5,739 nt of DNA, taken from positions 1 to 5,739 of the forward strand of contig CAJOQA010000090.1 in NCBI GenBank assembly GCA_905236465.1. The letters run 5' to 3'. Below are positions 1-5,512 of the stretch, piece by piece. The notes under the pieces are model-generated. The model had not been told where the DNA came from. It was given only the letters and a program-made list of their open reading frames with translations, and did not search any database. A program made the position numbers and the translations under genes. The DNA comes from an uncultured Treponema sp. Lineage in GTDB: Bacteria > Spirochaetota > Spirochaetia > Treponematales > Treponemataceae. How positions within the stretch are numbered: the stretch's first letter is position 1; each line of letters starts with the position of its first letter.

Positions 1-894
1 GCAATGGCCGATACAAAAATAAAGCCTGTGCGGGCTGACGACAGCGTGCAGAAAATACGGCCACTACTGGCACAAAGCACTTCTAGATGCCTTCCCGTAG
101 TTGATGACAACAACAGGGTAATAGGAACCATAAGCGAAAGCGACCTCCTGCATGAAGCAAACATCCAGGTTATCTTGGTTGACCACAATGAACCACAGCA
201 GGCCGTAGAGGGTATTGAGCATTATGTAATCCAAGAAATAATAGACCACCACAGGATCAACACCTTTGCAACCCGCTACCCCATAATGCTTATAAATAGG
301 CCCGTAGGCTCAACCTGCACGATAATAACCAATATGTACAAGGAAAATCATGTCGCTATTCCCAAAGACATAGCCTCATTACTTTTGTGCGGAATACTAA
401 GCGACACCCTTATCCTTCAGTCAGCGACAACAACCCCTTATGATATTTCCACAGCAGAATACCTAAGTAGCATAACTGACCTAGATATAAAAGAACTTGG
501 CACTGATATAATCAAGAGTGGCTCAAAAATAGGTGGCAGGTCCGCACAGGAAGTAATCAAGCAGGACATGAAGCAGTACACGGAAGGAAAAATCAAGTAC
601 AGCATCAGTCAGATTGAGGTTGACAGCACTCAGGAAATAATGGAAAGGAAAAAAGAATTCCTTGACGAACTTGAAGTAGTGAGAAGTTCAGGAGGAAACC
701 TTTTCTCCGGTCTTTTGGTAACAGACATAACAAAGCTAAGCTCACTCCTTTTCTTGCAAAGGGATTCAAAAATAGACCCCTTTGTAAACTTTCCCAAAAA
801 AGACGACAACATCTATTATATGAAAGATATTGTTTCTAGAAAAAAGCAGTTGATTCCTCTTTTATCTGAACTTTTGTCGAAACCTAGAGAATGA
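1..894 (+). CDS. ppaC: Family II (Mn-dependent) inorganic pyrophosphatase with CBS domain, 5'-truncated by the window edge
   Basis: The enzyme hydrolyses cytoplasmic pyrophosphate to two phosphates. The frame is open from base 1, and the Met codon at 4 lies inside a CBS domain, so it is not the start; the first metal-binding motif, the first CBS and any DRTGG domain must lie upstream. Numbered from the Met at 4, I see the end of a CBS domain (about 5-50, with LPVVDDNNRVIGTISESDLL at 30-49), VDHNE (59-63), the DHH signature IDHH (80-83), RPVGST (99-104), SDT (133-135), and a C-terminal DHHA2 domain ending in SRKKQ (278-282), the substrate-binding motif of this family. All expected C-terminal motifs are intact. 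In characterised CBS-containing relatives, adenine nucleotides bind the CBS pair and regulate activity; that role is inferred here. The LacI-type gene follows 45 bases later with no clear intrinsic terminator between. It is probably a housekeeping neighbour and not part of the sugar system. Confidence 0.93.
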   Translation, partial: AMADTKIKPVRADDSVQKIRPLLAQSTSRCLPVVDDNNRVIGTISESDLLHEANIQVILVDHNEPQQAVEGIEHYVIQEIIDHHRINTFATRYPIMLINRPVGSTCTIITNMYKENHVAIPKDIASLLLCGILSDTLILQSATTTPYDISTAEYLSSITDLDIKELGTDIIKSGSKIGGRSAQEVIKQDMKQYTEGKIKYSISQIEVDSTQEIMERKKEFLDELEVVRSSGGNLFSGLLVTDITKLSSLLFLQRDSKIDPFVNFPKKDDNIYYMKDIVSRKKQLIPLLSELLSKPRE

Positions 895-903
895 AAATTT
901 TTA

Positions 904-932
904 TTTTCAAAAAAAAAAAATTATGTTATACT
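904..932 (+). promoter_or_regulatory. Predicted extended -10 promoter giving a leaderless mRNA for the LacI-type gene
   Basis: TATACT at 927-932 is preceded by TG at 924-925 with one base between, which is an extended -10. TTTTCA at 904-909 matches four of six bases of the -35 consensus. The spacer between them is exactly 17 bases and consists mostly of a 12-A run (909-920, its first A shared with the -35 box). The expected start of transcription, about 7 bases after the -10, falls at 939-940, which is the A of the ATG. There is no Shine-Dalgarno sequence before that ATG, which agrees with leaderless translation. This is a reading of the sequence, without a mapped start site. Confidence 0.6.
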
Positions 933-939
933 CTAAACT

Positions 940-2004
940 ATGGCAGAAGTAACTTTAAAAGATATAGCTAAGGAATGTGGCATTTCCTTTTCTGCTGTTA
1001 GCAAAGCTTTAAAGGGAAGCAGAGAGATAAGCGAGGAAAGGCGGCAGTTGGTGATTGAGACAGCAAAGCGTTTGGGCTACCACCCGAATGCCGCGGCTTC
1101 TTCTCTTAGGACAAACAGGACAAAAAATTTAGGACTTATATTTGAAGATTCAACCGGCAGTGGCTTGCAACACCAGTATTTTGCCAGGATTTTCGATTCA
1201 ATCAATGTGAACGCAAACAAGGCCGGCTACGACATAACTTTTTTAAATTCCTCAAACACGAACGGGGGGGACTATTTAGGGCAGGCTAAGTACAGGGGGT
1301 GCGACGGGGTAATAATCGCCTCCACGAACTTCTATAGGGAGGATATACAAAAACTCTTGCAGAGCGATATGCCAGTCTCTACCCTGGATTTTATAGACAA
1401 GGACAGGCATCCTGCCGCTATGTCGGACAACTTTACAGGTATGAAAATACTGACCGAAGAAATCATAAAGGCAGGGCACAAAAAAATTGCCTTTATCCAC
1501 GGAAGCCTAAATACCGCGGTAACAAAAATCAGGGTAAATACATTTAAGGACTGCATAAAGAATTATAATATTTTTTTACCCGACAACTACATCGTTGAAG
1601 GAGATTATCACGATCCGCACTCTTCTGCTGAGGGAACAAAAAAACTTTTAGAATTAGATGAAAGTATGAGACCTACCTGTATACTCTACCCTGACGACTT
1701 TGCAGCTCTTGGCGGAATAAGGGTTTTAGAAGAAAGGGGAATAAAACCAGGTAGGGACATCAGCATAACAGGATACGATGGAATTTTTTTGGCTTCTCTG
1801 TTAACCCCACCTCTTACAACTTATGAGCAAAACACAAAGGCTATAGGATCAGCATTAGTAGATGAACTTGTAAAACAGATTGAAAATCCCAAAACATATT
1901 GTCCTCAAATTGTTTCTGTACACGGACAATTTGTAAAGGGTGGTTCTTTAATTGAATGTAAGGAAGAAAAAATCTTTCAAAAAAAAAGAAAAAAAATTCC
2001 TTGA
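940..2004 (+). CDS. LacI-family transcriptional regulator, probable repressor of the downstream sugar operon
   Basis: This is a cytoplasmic DNA-binding regulator that should release or bind its operator in response to a sugar ligand. The N-terminus (MAEVTLKDIAKECGIS) starts directly with the family helix-turn-helix; the turn and recognition helix follow at about 14-26 (GISFSAVSKALKG). The hinge helix is at about 50-60 (NAAASSLRTNR), with the Leu that inserts in the operator's central CG. The periplasmic-binding-like ligand domain runs from about 64 to 335 and includes a typical YPDDFAALGGIRVLEERG segment (about 250-267) and SITGYDG. The ATG at 940 is chosen because it gives the exact family N-terminus, although no ribosome binding site precedes it. 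The last residues (KIFQKKRKKIP) are an unusual Lys-rich tail encoded by A-tracts that also lie just upstream of the next promoter. At 354 aa the length is normal for the family. The ligand is unknown; cellobiose or a related glucoside is inferred from the phosphorylase downstream. Confidence 0.93.
   Translation: MAEVTLKDIAKECGISFSAVSKALKGSREISEERRQLVIETAKRLGYHPNAAASSLRTNRTKNLGLIFEDSTGSGLQHQYFARIFDSINVNANKAGYDITFLNSSNTNGGDYLGQAKYRGCDGVIIASTNFYREDIQKLLQSDMPVSTLDFIDKDRHPAAMSDNFTGMKILTEEIIKAGHKKIAFIHGSLNTAVTKIRVNTFKDCIKNYNIFLPDNYIVEGDYHDPHSSAEGTKKLLELDESMRPTCILYPDDFAALGGIRVLEERGIKPGRDISITGYDGIFLASLLTPPLTTYEQNTKAIGSALVDELVKQIENPKTYCPQIVSVHGQFVKGGSLIECKEEKIFQKKRKKIP
1585..1602. promoter_or_regulatory. 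Possible auxiliary operator inside the LacI-type gene
   Basis: The sequence AACTACATCGTTGAAGGA matches the 18-bp palindrome at 2038-2055 at 14 of 18 positions, including the central CG, and at 14 of the first 16. Its centre lies 453 bp upstream of the main operator's centre, a distance at which a tetrameric LacI-type repressor could loop DNA. It is also ordinary coding sequence (codons for NYIVEG), so a chance match is quite possible. Confidence 0.25.
1979..1998 (+). promoter_or_regulatory. A-tract region upstream of the -35, possible UP element
   Basis: Runs of nine A (1979-1987) and eight A (1989-1996), separated by one G and followed by TT, occupy about -56 to -37 relative to the predicted start near 2035. 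That is where the RNA polymerase alpha C-terminal domains bind UP elements. The same bases encode the Lys-rich end of the LacI-type protein. The position and composition are seen; the activity is inferred. Confidence 0.45.
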
Positions 2005-2028
2005 CAATGCTTGAAAGAGGTGTATAAT
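2001..2028 (+). promoter_or_regulatory. Near-consensus sigma-70-type promoter of the sugar transport operon
   Basis: A perfect TTGACA (2001-2006) and a perfect TATAAT (2023-2028) are separated by 16 bases, one short of the optimum. The expected transcription start is near 2035, giving a leader of about 71 bases to the ATG at 2106. The TGA stop codon of the upstream regulator (2002-2004) lies inside the -35 box. No terminator separates the two genes. Such a strong promoter would need repression, which fits the operator immediately downstream. Confidence 0.88.
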
Positions 2029-2037
2029 TAAACTATA

Positions 2038-2055
2038 AACTACAACGTTGTAGTT
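2038..2055. promoter_or_regulatory. LacI-family operator, perfect 18-bp palindrome
   Basis: AACTACAACGTTGTAGTT is a perfect inverted repeat with no spacer and a central CG, the step where LacI-family hinge helices insert. It begins about three bases after the predicted transcription start at 2035, the classic place for a repressor to block polymerase. The adjacent LacI-type gene is the obvious source of the repressor. I see no second perfect copy in the window; the best partial match is at 1585-1602. The ligand and the actual binding are inferred. Confidence 0.85.
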
Positions 2056-2105
2056 AAAGTTTTGTAAGTATCCCTTTAAGGGTTATTTAATATCTGGAGG
2101 AAAAT

Positions 2106-3464
2106 ATGAAAAAAACATTACTTTCAGTGGCAGCACTGACAATGGCAACTGCAAGTCTTCTTGCTGGTTGTGCAAAAAAAACAGAAGCAGGTGCAGCTTC
2201 ATCAACTGTAAGTGCTTCAAATGGCGGAAAGGTATTCAACATTTATTGTTGGAACCAGGAATTCCAGTCACGCTTCAAGAACTATTTTGAAGCAAAGGGG
2301 CTCGTTCCTTCTGATGTAACTGTAAACTGGATTATTACACCAAACCAGGACAATGCTTATCAGAACAAACTTGATGAAGCACTTCTTGCACAGGAAAATG
2401 CAAATGCTGACGACAAGGTAGACCTTTTCCTTGTTGAAGCAGACTATGCTCTTAAATATGTAGATACACCTTATACCCTTGATGTTAAAAAGGATATTGG
2501 TCTTACAGATGCTGATTTATCTAAGCAGTACAAGTATACAAAAGATGTTATGACAGATAGCAAAGGGACATTAAAAGGTGTTTCTTGGCAGGCTTGTCCA
2601 GCAGGTTTCATCTACCGCCGCTCATTTGCTAAGCAGGTTCTTGGAACAGATGATCCAACAGAAGTACAGGCTTTAATCGACAATTGGGATAAGTTTGACG
2701 GTGTAGCAGAAAAGATGAAGGCTGCAGGTTATTTCATGGTTTCTGGTTATGATGATGACTTCCGTGTTTTCTCTGACAACGTAACTTCTAAGTGGGTAAA
2801 CGGTAACAAAATCAACATTGACCCACAGATTAAGAGATGGATTTCTCAGACTAAGGAATACACAACAAAAGGTTACAACAACAAGGCAAACCTTTGGTCA
2901 GCAGAAAGCGGAAACGGTGCAAAGAAGAACGGAAAGGTATTCGGTTACTTTGGACCAGGTTGGTTTATTGACTTCTGTCTTGCTGGTTGGACAATGGACG
3001 ATCCTGATGGTCCAAAGGATTTAGGAAACGGTTCTTACGGTGACTGGGCATTCTGCAAAGGTCCACAGGGATTTAGCTGGGGTGGAACTTGGATTTGTGC
3101 TGCAAGCGGAACAGACAATGCTGACCTTATAAAGTCTATCATGAAGACTTTGACTTGCGACAAAGACACAATGATTGCAATTGCAAAAGACACTGGTGAC
3201 TTTACAAACAACGAAGATGCAATGACTGAAGTTGCAAATGGCGACTACAAGAACGCATTCCTTGGTGGACAGAACCACATGGCACTTCTTCTTGATTCAG
3301 CAAAGTCAATAGACAAGAGCTTTATGTCTCCATACGATCAGGGGATGTCTGAAAAGATTCAGAATGCAATGAAAGACTACTATGAAGGCAATGTATCTGA
3401 AGATCAGGCATGGGAAAACTTCTACAAGGCAATTCTTGAAACATATCCAAACCTTCAGCGCTAA
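2106..3464 (+). CDS. Carbohydrate ABC transporter substrate-binding lipoprotein (CUT1 type)
   Basis: This protein captures the sugar outside the cytoplasmic membrane and delivers it to the permease pair encoded downstream. The N-terminus has a lipoprotein signal: Lys at 2-3, a hydrophobic stretch, then the lipobox LAGC with the lipidated Cys at 22. A low-complexity Ala/Ser-rich linker (about 23-41) leads to the folded domain, which opens with FNIYCWNQEFQSRF (44-57), a start typical of family 1 extracellular solute-binding proteins. The TPNQDNAYQNKLDEAL segment and the many aromatic residues, including several Trp, fit an oligosaccharide binder. The 452-aa length is normal for the family. The start is fixed by GGAGGA at 2096-2101, a few bases before the ATG. 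It is the first gene after the repressed promoter. Cellobiose or another beta-glucan oligosaccharide is inferred as ligand from the GH94 gene; the sequence alone does not prove it. Confidence 0.93.
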   Translation: MKKTLLSVAALTMATASLLAGCAKKTEAGAASSTVSASNGGKVFNIYCWNQEFQSRFKNYFEAKGLVPSDVTVNWIITPNQDNAYQNKLDEALLAQENANADDKVDLFLVEADYALKYVDTPYTLDVKKDIGLTDADLSKQYKYTKDVMTDSKGTLKGVSWQACPAGFIYRRSFAKQVLGTDDPTEVQALIDNWDKFDGVAEKMKAAGYFMVSGYDDDFRVFSDNVTSKWVNGNKINIDPQIKRWISQTKEYTTKGYNNKANLWSAESGNGAKKNGKVFGYFGPGWFIDFCLAGWTMDDPDGPKDLGNGSYGDWAFCKGPQGFSWGGTWICAASGTDNADLIKSIMKTLTCDKDTMIAIAKDTGDFTNNEDAMTEVANGDYKNAFLGGQNHMALLLDSAKSIDKSFMSPYDQGMSEKIQNAMKDYYEGNVSEDQAWENFYKAILETYPNLQR

Positions 3465-3483
3465 GGTTTAGTTAAATATGAAA

Positions 3484-3516
3484 AAACACTGATTAAAGAT
3501 TCTTTAGTCAGTGTTT
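3484..3516 (+). terminator. Intercistronic hairpin after the binding-protein gene (partial terminator or mRNA stabiliser)
   Basis: Arms 3484-3498 and 3502-3516 form a 15-bp stem with one G-U pair (3493/3507) and a 3-base loop. The 3' arm ends in TTT, followed by CCTT and not a clean U-run, so termination is probably incomplete. Lying 19 bases after the stop codon and before the permease gene, it suits a role in keeping binding-protein mRNA in excess over permease mRNA, as known for other binding-protein operons. The structure is seen; the function is inferred. Confidence 0.7.
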
Positions 3517-3550
3517 CCTTAAAATTGCTAGTTTGAAACGGAGGAACCGT

Positions 3551-4468
3551 ATGAAAAATAAAAGCAAGATGAATTACGACAATTGGGGCTATTTTTTTAT
3601 TGCCCCTTTTTTTATTGTCTATTTAATATTTTCTTTAATTCCACTTTTATCAACATTTTATAATTCACTATTTGAAAACTACCGCGTTGGTATTAATACA
3701 GTAGGTCCTAACTTTATAGGTCTACAAAACTTTGTATCAGTTTTTAAAGCTGACATTCTAAAATATACAGGCAACACACTCTTGATGTGGATTTTAGGAT
3801 TTATTCCACAAATTTTACTTTCACTTTTGCTTTCTGTACTTTTTACAAATACAGAGTTAAAAATAAAATTCCAGCAATTCTTTAAGACAATAATCTATAT
3901 GCCAAACTTGATTATGGCTTCAGCTTTTGCAATGCTTTTCTTCACACTTTTTTCACCAGATGGACCAATCAATATTTTGCTTTGTGATACTTTGCACATC
4001 TTTTCTACACGTGTTCGTTTCTTAGATACAATAAATGGAACAAGAATTCTAGTTGCAATTATGAACTTCTTGATGTGGTACGGAAACACTACTATTCTTC
4101 TTATGGCTGGTATAATGGGAATTGACGCATCTCTCTTTGAAGCAGCAAGAATTGACGGTGCTTCTCCTGTACAAGTATTCTTTAAGGTAACAATGCCACT
4201 CTTGATGCCAATTTTTGTATACGTTCTTATTACAAGCCTTATTGGTGGTATTCAGATGTTCGATGTACCACAGATTCTTACTCAAGGTAAAGGTGGTGTT
4301 AACAGAACTGCTACAACAATCATCATGTATTTGAACAACAACTTGGCAAGCAAGAATTACGGTATTGGTGGTGCTATATCAGTTCTTACTTTTGCAGTAA
4401 CAGGTGTTTTAAGTGCAATTGTCTATAAGTTTACAATGGCAAAATACACAGCAAAGGAGGCCCGCTAA
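3551..4468 (+). CDS. Sugar ABC transporter permease, MalF-like subunit
   Basis: This is one of two integral membrane subunits forming the sugar channel. I start it at ATG 3551 (305 aa) because GGAGGA at 3540-3545 sits five bases upstream; the in-frame TTG at 3533 would place that ribosome binding site inside the gene. Six likely membrane segments fall at about 13-38, 76-99, 113-134, 164-189, 217-238 and 272-294. The EAA loop, which docks on the ATPase, is intact: EAARIDGASPVQVFFKVTMP at 197-216. The N-terminal pattern with a short cytoplasmic tail and the IPLLSTFYNSLFENY segment is typical of the first CUT1 permease. It follows the binding-protein gene after an 86-base gap with a hairpin and overlaps the next permease gene by one base. 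No ATPase gene lies nearby, so a shared one elsewhere is inferred. Confidence 0.93.
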   Translation: MKNKSKMNYDNWGYFFIAPFFIVYLIFSLIPLLSTFYNSLFENYRVGINTVGPNFIGLQNFVSVFKADILKYTGNTLLMWILGFIPQILLSLLLSVLFTNTELKIKFQQFFKTIIYMPNLIMASAFAMLFFTLFSPDGPINILLCDTLHIFSTRVRFLDTINGTRILVAIMNFLMWYGNTTILLMAGIMGIDASLFEAARIDGASPVQVFFKVTMPLLMPIFVYVLITSLIGGIQMFDVPQILTQGKGGVNRTATTIIMYLNNNLASKNYGIGGAISVLTFAVTGVLSAIVYKFTMAKYTAKEAR

Positions 4469-5343
4469 TGGCTGATTTTGAAACAAAATCTTCAACTAAA
4501 TCAATGTCAGGAATGTTAAATGTTCGTCGCACTTTTAGCTATGCACTCCTTGTAATTTTAACAGTGCTTTCTGTTTTTCCATTTTTGATTCTTATAGTTA
4601 ACTCTTCTAGAACACATGCTGCTATACAGACAACATTCACACTGCTTCCAGGTACAAAGTTTCTTTCAAACTTTACAAAACTTGTAAGCAATGAAAACTT
4701 GCCAATTTTACATTCAATCTTTAATAGCGTCTATGTTTCACTATTGACAGCAGTTTTCTCAACATACTTTTCAACGATGACAGCTTACGGAATTTATATG
4801 TATAAGTTCAAAGGTCGTGGCTTTACTTTTAAGTTCATAATGGCTGTTATGATGGTACCAAGTCAGGTAAGTGCTTGTGGTTTCTTGCGCCTTATGATGA
4901 AGATGGGAATGCTTGACAACCTTGCAGCCCTTTACATTCCTGCAATTGCAAGCCCTGTAGTATTCTTCTATATGTATCAGGCATTGGAATCTACACTTCC
5001 CTATTCAATCGTTGAGGCTGCCCGTGTTGATGGCTGCAACGAATTCCGCACATTCAATGCAATAGTAATTCCAATGATGAAACCTTCTATTGCTGTTCAG
5101 GCAATATTTGCCTTTGTTGGTTCATGGAATAACTACTTTATGCCAGCCCTCTTGATTAGCAAAAAAGCAAAAAAGACTGTACCTATTATGATTGCTGAAT
5201 TAAGATCTGCTGACTATCAAAGTTTTGACTTAGGAACAGTATACATGGAAATCTGCCTTGCAATTATTCCTTTGCTTATTGTATACTTGCTTCTTTCTAG
5301 ATACATCATTGCAGGTGCAACTGCTGGTGGTGTTAAAGAATAG
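4468..5343 (+). CDS. Sugar ABC transporter permease, MalG-like subunit
   Basis: This is the second membrane subunit of the importer and partner of the preceding gene. Its ATG shares one base with the upstream stop codon (TAATG at 4466-4470), and AAAGGAGG at 4453-4460 lies inside the end of the upstream gene, so translation is probably coupled and the subunits made in equal amounts. Likely membrane segments are at about 22-45, 82-108, 119-140, 151-172, 206-230 and 257-279. The EAA loop reads EAARVDGCNEFRTFNAIVIP at 183-202; Cys replaces the common Ala after DG, a mild change unlikely to matter. The segment FVGSWNNYFMPALLI (216-230) is characteristic of MalG-type subunits. At 291 aa the length is normal. 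The stop codon is followed at once by a strong hairpin. Confidence 0.93.
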   Translation: MADFETKSSTKSMSGMLNVRRTFSYALLVILTVLSVFPFLILIVNSSRTHAAIQTTFTLLPGTKFLSNFTKLVSNENLPILHSIFNSVYVSLLTAVFSTYFSTMTAYGIYMYKFKGRGFTFKFIMAVMMVPSQVSACGFLRLMMKMGMLDNLAALYIPAIASPVVFFYMYQALESTLPYSIVEAARVDGCNEFRTFNAIVIPMMKPSIAVQAIFAFVGSWNNYFMPALLISKKAKKTVPIMIAELRSADYQSFDLGTVYMEICLAIIPLLIVYLLLSRYIIAGATAGGVKE

Positions 5344-5345
5344 GG

Positions 5346-5379
5346 CCAAACGAAAATCCATCCGTGGATTTTCGTTTGG
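5346..5379 (+). terminator. Strong 15-bp hairpin directly after the second permease gene
   Basis: CCAAACGAAAATCCA (5346-5360) pairs perfectly with 5365-5379 around the 4-base loop TCCG, which fits the stable UNCG tetraloop pattern. Two more G-U pairs (5345/5380 and 5344/5381) could extend it to the base after the stop codon. Only TTT follows before a G, so it lacks the long U-run of an efficient intrinsic terminator. It may be a partial terminator, an mRNA 3'-end protector or a processing site between the transport and phosphorylase genes. Confidence 0.7.
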
Positions 5380-5381
5380 TT

Positions 5382-5407
5382 TGAAGAATTAGTAAACTAA
5401 TTCTTCA
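5382..5407 (+). other. Second tandem hairpin in the permease-phosphorylase gap
   Basis: TGAAGAATTAG (5382-5392) pairs perfectly with 5397-5407 around the 4-base loop TAAA, giving an 11-bp stem two bases after the first hairpin's 3' arm. No U-run follows. With the first hairpin it forms a double stem-loop that could stall polymerase, block exonucleases or be cut by an RNase. The base pairing is seen; the role is inferred. Confidence 0.65.
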
Positions 5408-5512
5408 GTCTGTAAATACGAACCCTTAGGGTGCTTTTACTTATGGCAAGTTACTGGTTTTCTTGAGAAAATCAATAAATATGACAAAAAATAGATTTTT
5501 TAGGAGATAATT
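5408..5512 (+). promoter_or_regulatory. Leader region of the phosphorylase gene, with minor inverted repeats and no clear promoter
   Basis: This stretch holds a perfect inverted repeat ACCCT-T-AGGGT (5422-5432) and a 7-bp stem with one G-U pair (5456-5462 with 5467-5473, loop TTGA). No well-spaced -35/-10 pair stands out; TTGAGA at 5463 and TAAATA at 5476 are wrongly spaced to work together. No copy of the 18-bp operator is seen. AGGAG at 5502-5506 is the ribosome binding site for the ATG at 5513. The phosphorylase is probably transcribed by read-through from the transport genes, or from a promoter I cannot recognise. Confidence 0.4.

Noticed and set aside
4..6. ATG at 4 as the start of the pyrophosphatase
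   Set aside because: It lies inside a CBS domain, the frame is open to the window edge, and the N-terminal metal-binding half of the enzyme is missing, so the gene must begin upstream.
892..909. Inverted repeat TGAAAAT/ATTTTCA with a TTTT loop overlapping the pyrophosphatase stop codon, as a terminator
   Set aside because: The 7-bp stem has only one G-C pair per arm end and is followed by A-residues, not a U-run, on the + strand. It coincides with the predicted -35 region and is too weak to call.
1276..1556. Minus-strand open frames within the LacI-type gene and similar ones over the other genes
   Set aside because: They are shorter than the + strand genes, lack ribosome binding sites and recognisable domains, and lie wholly antisense to well-supported coding regions.
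2072..2082. CCCTTTAAGGG in the leader of the binding-protein gene, resembling ACCCTTAGGGT at 5422-5432 before the phosphorylase
   Set aside because: Both are short inverted repeats that leave almost no loop as RNA, and their flanks differ. Two such matches in A/T-rich gaps are weak evidence of a shared site.
3533..3550. TTG at 3533 as the start of the first permease
   Set aside because: It would put the good GGAGGA site (3540-3545) inside the gene. The ATG at 3551 has ideal spacing and gives the usual short cytoplasmic N-terminus.
5443..5466. Seven-codon reading frame (MASYWFS, then stop) in the phosphorylase leader, as an attenuator leader peptide
   Set aside because: The only upstream ribosome binding candidate (AGGG near 5428) is weak and distant, no residue is repeated as in known leader peptides, and a frame this short arises easily by chance.
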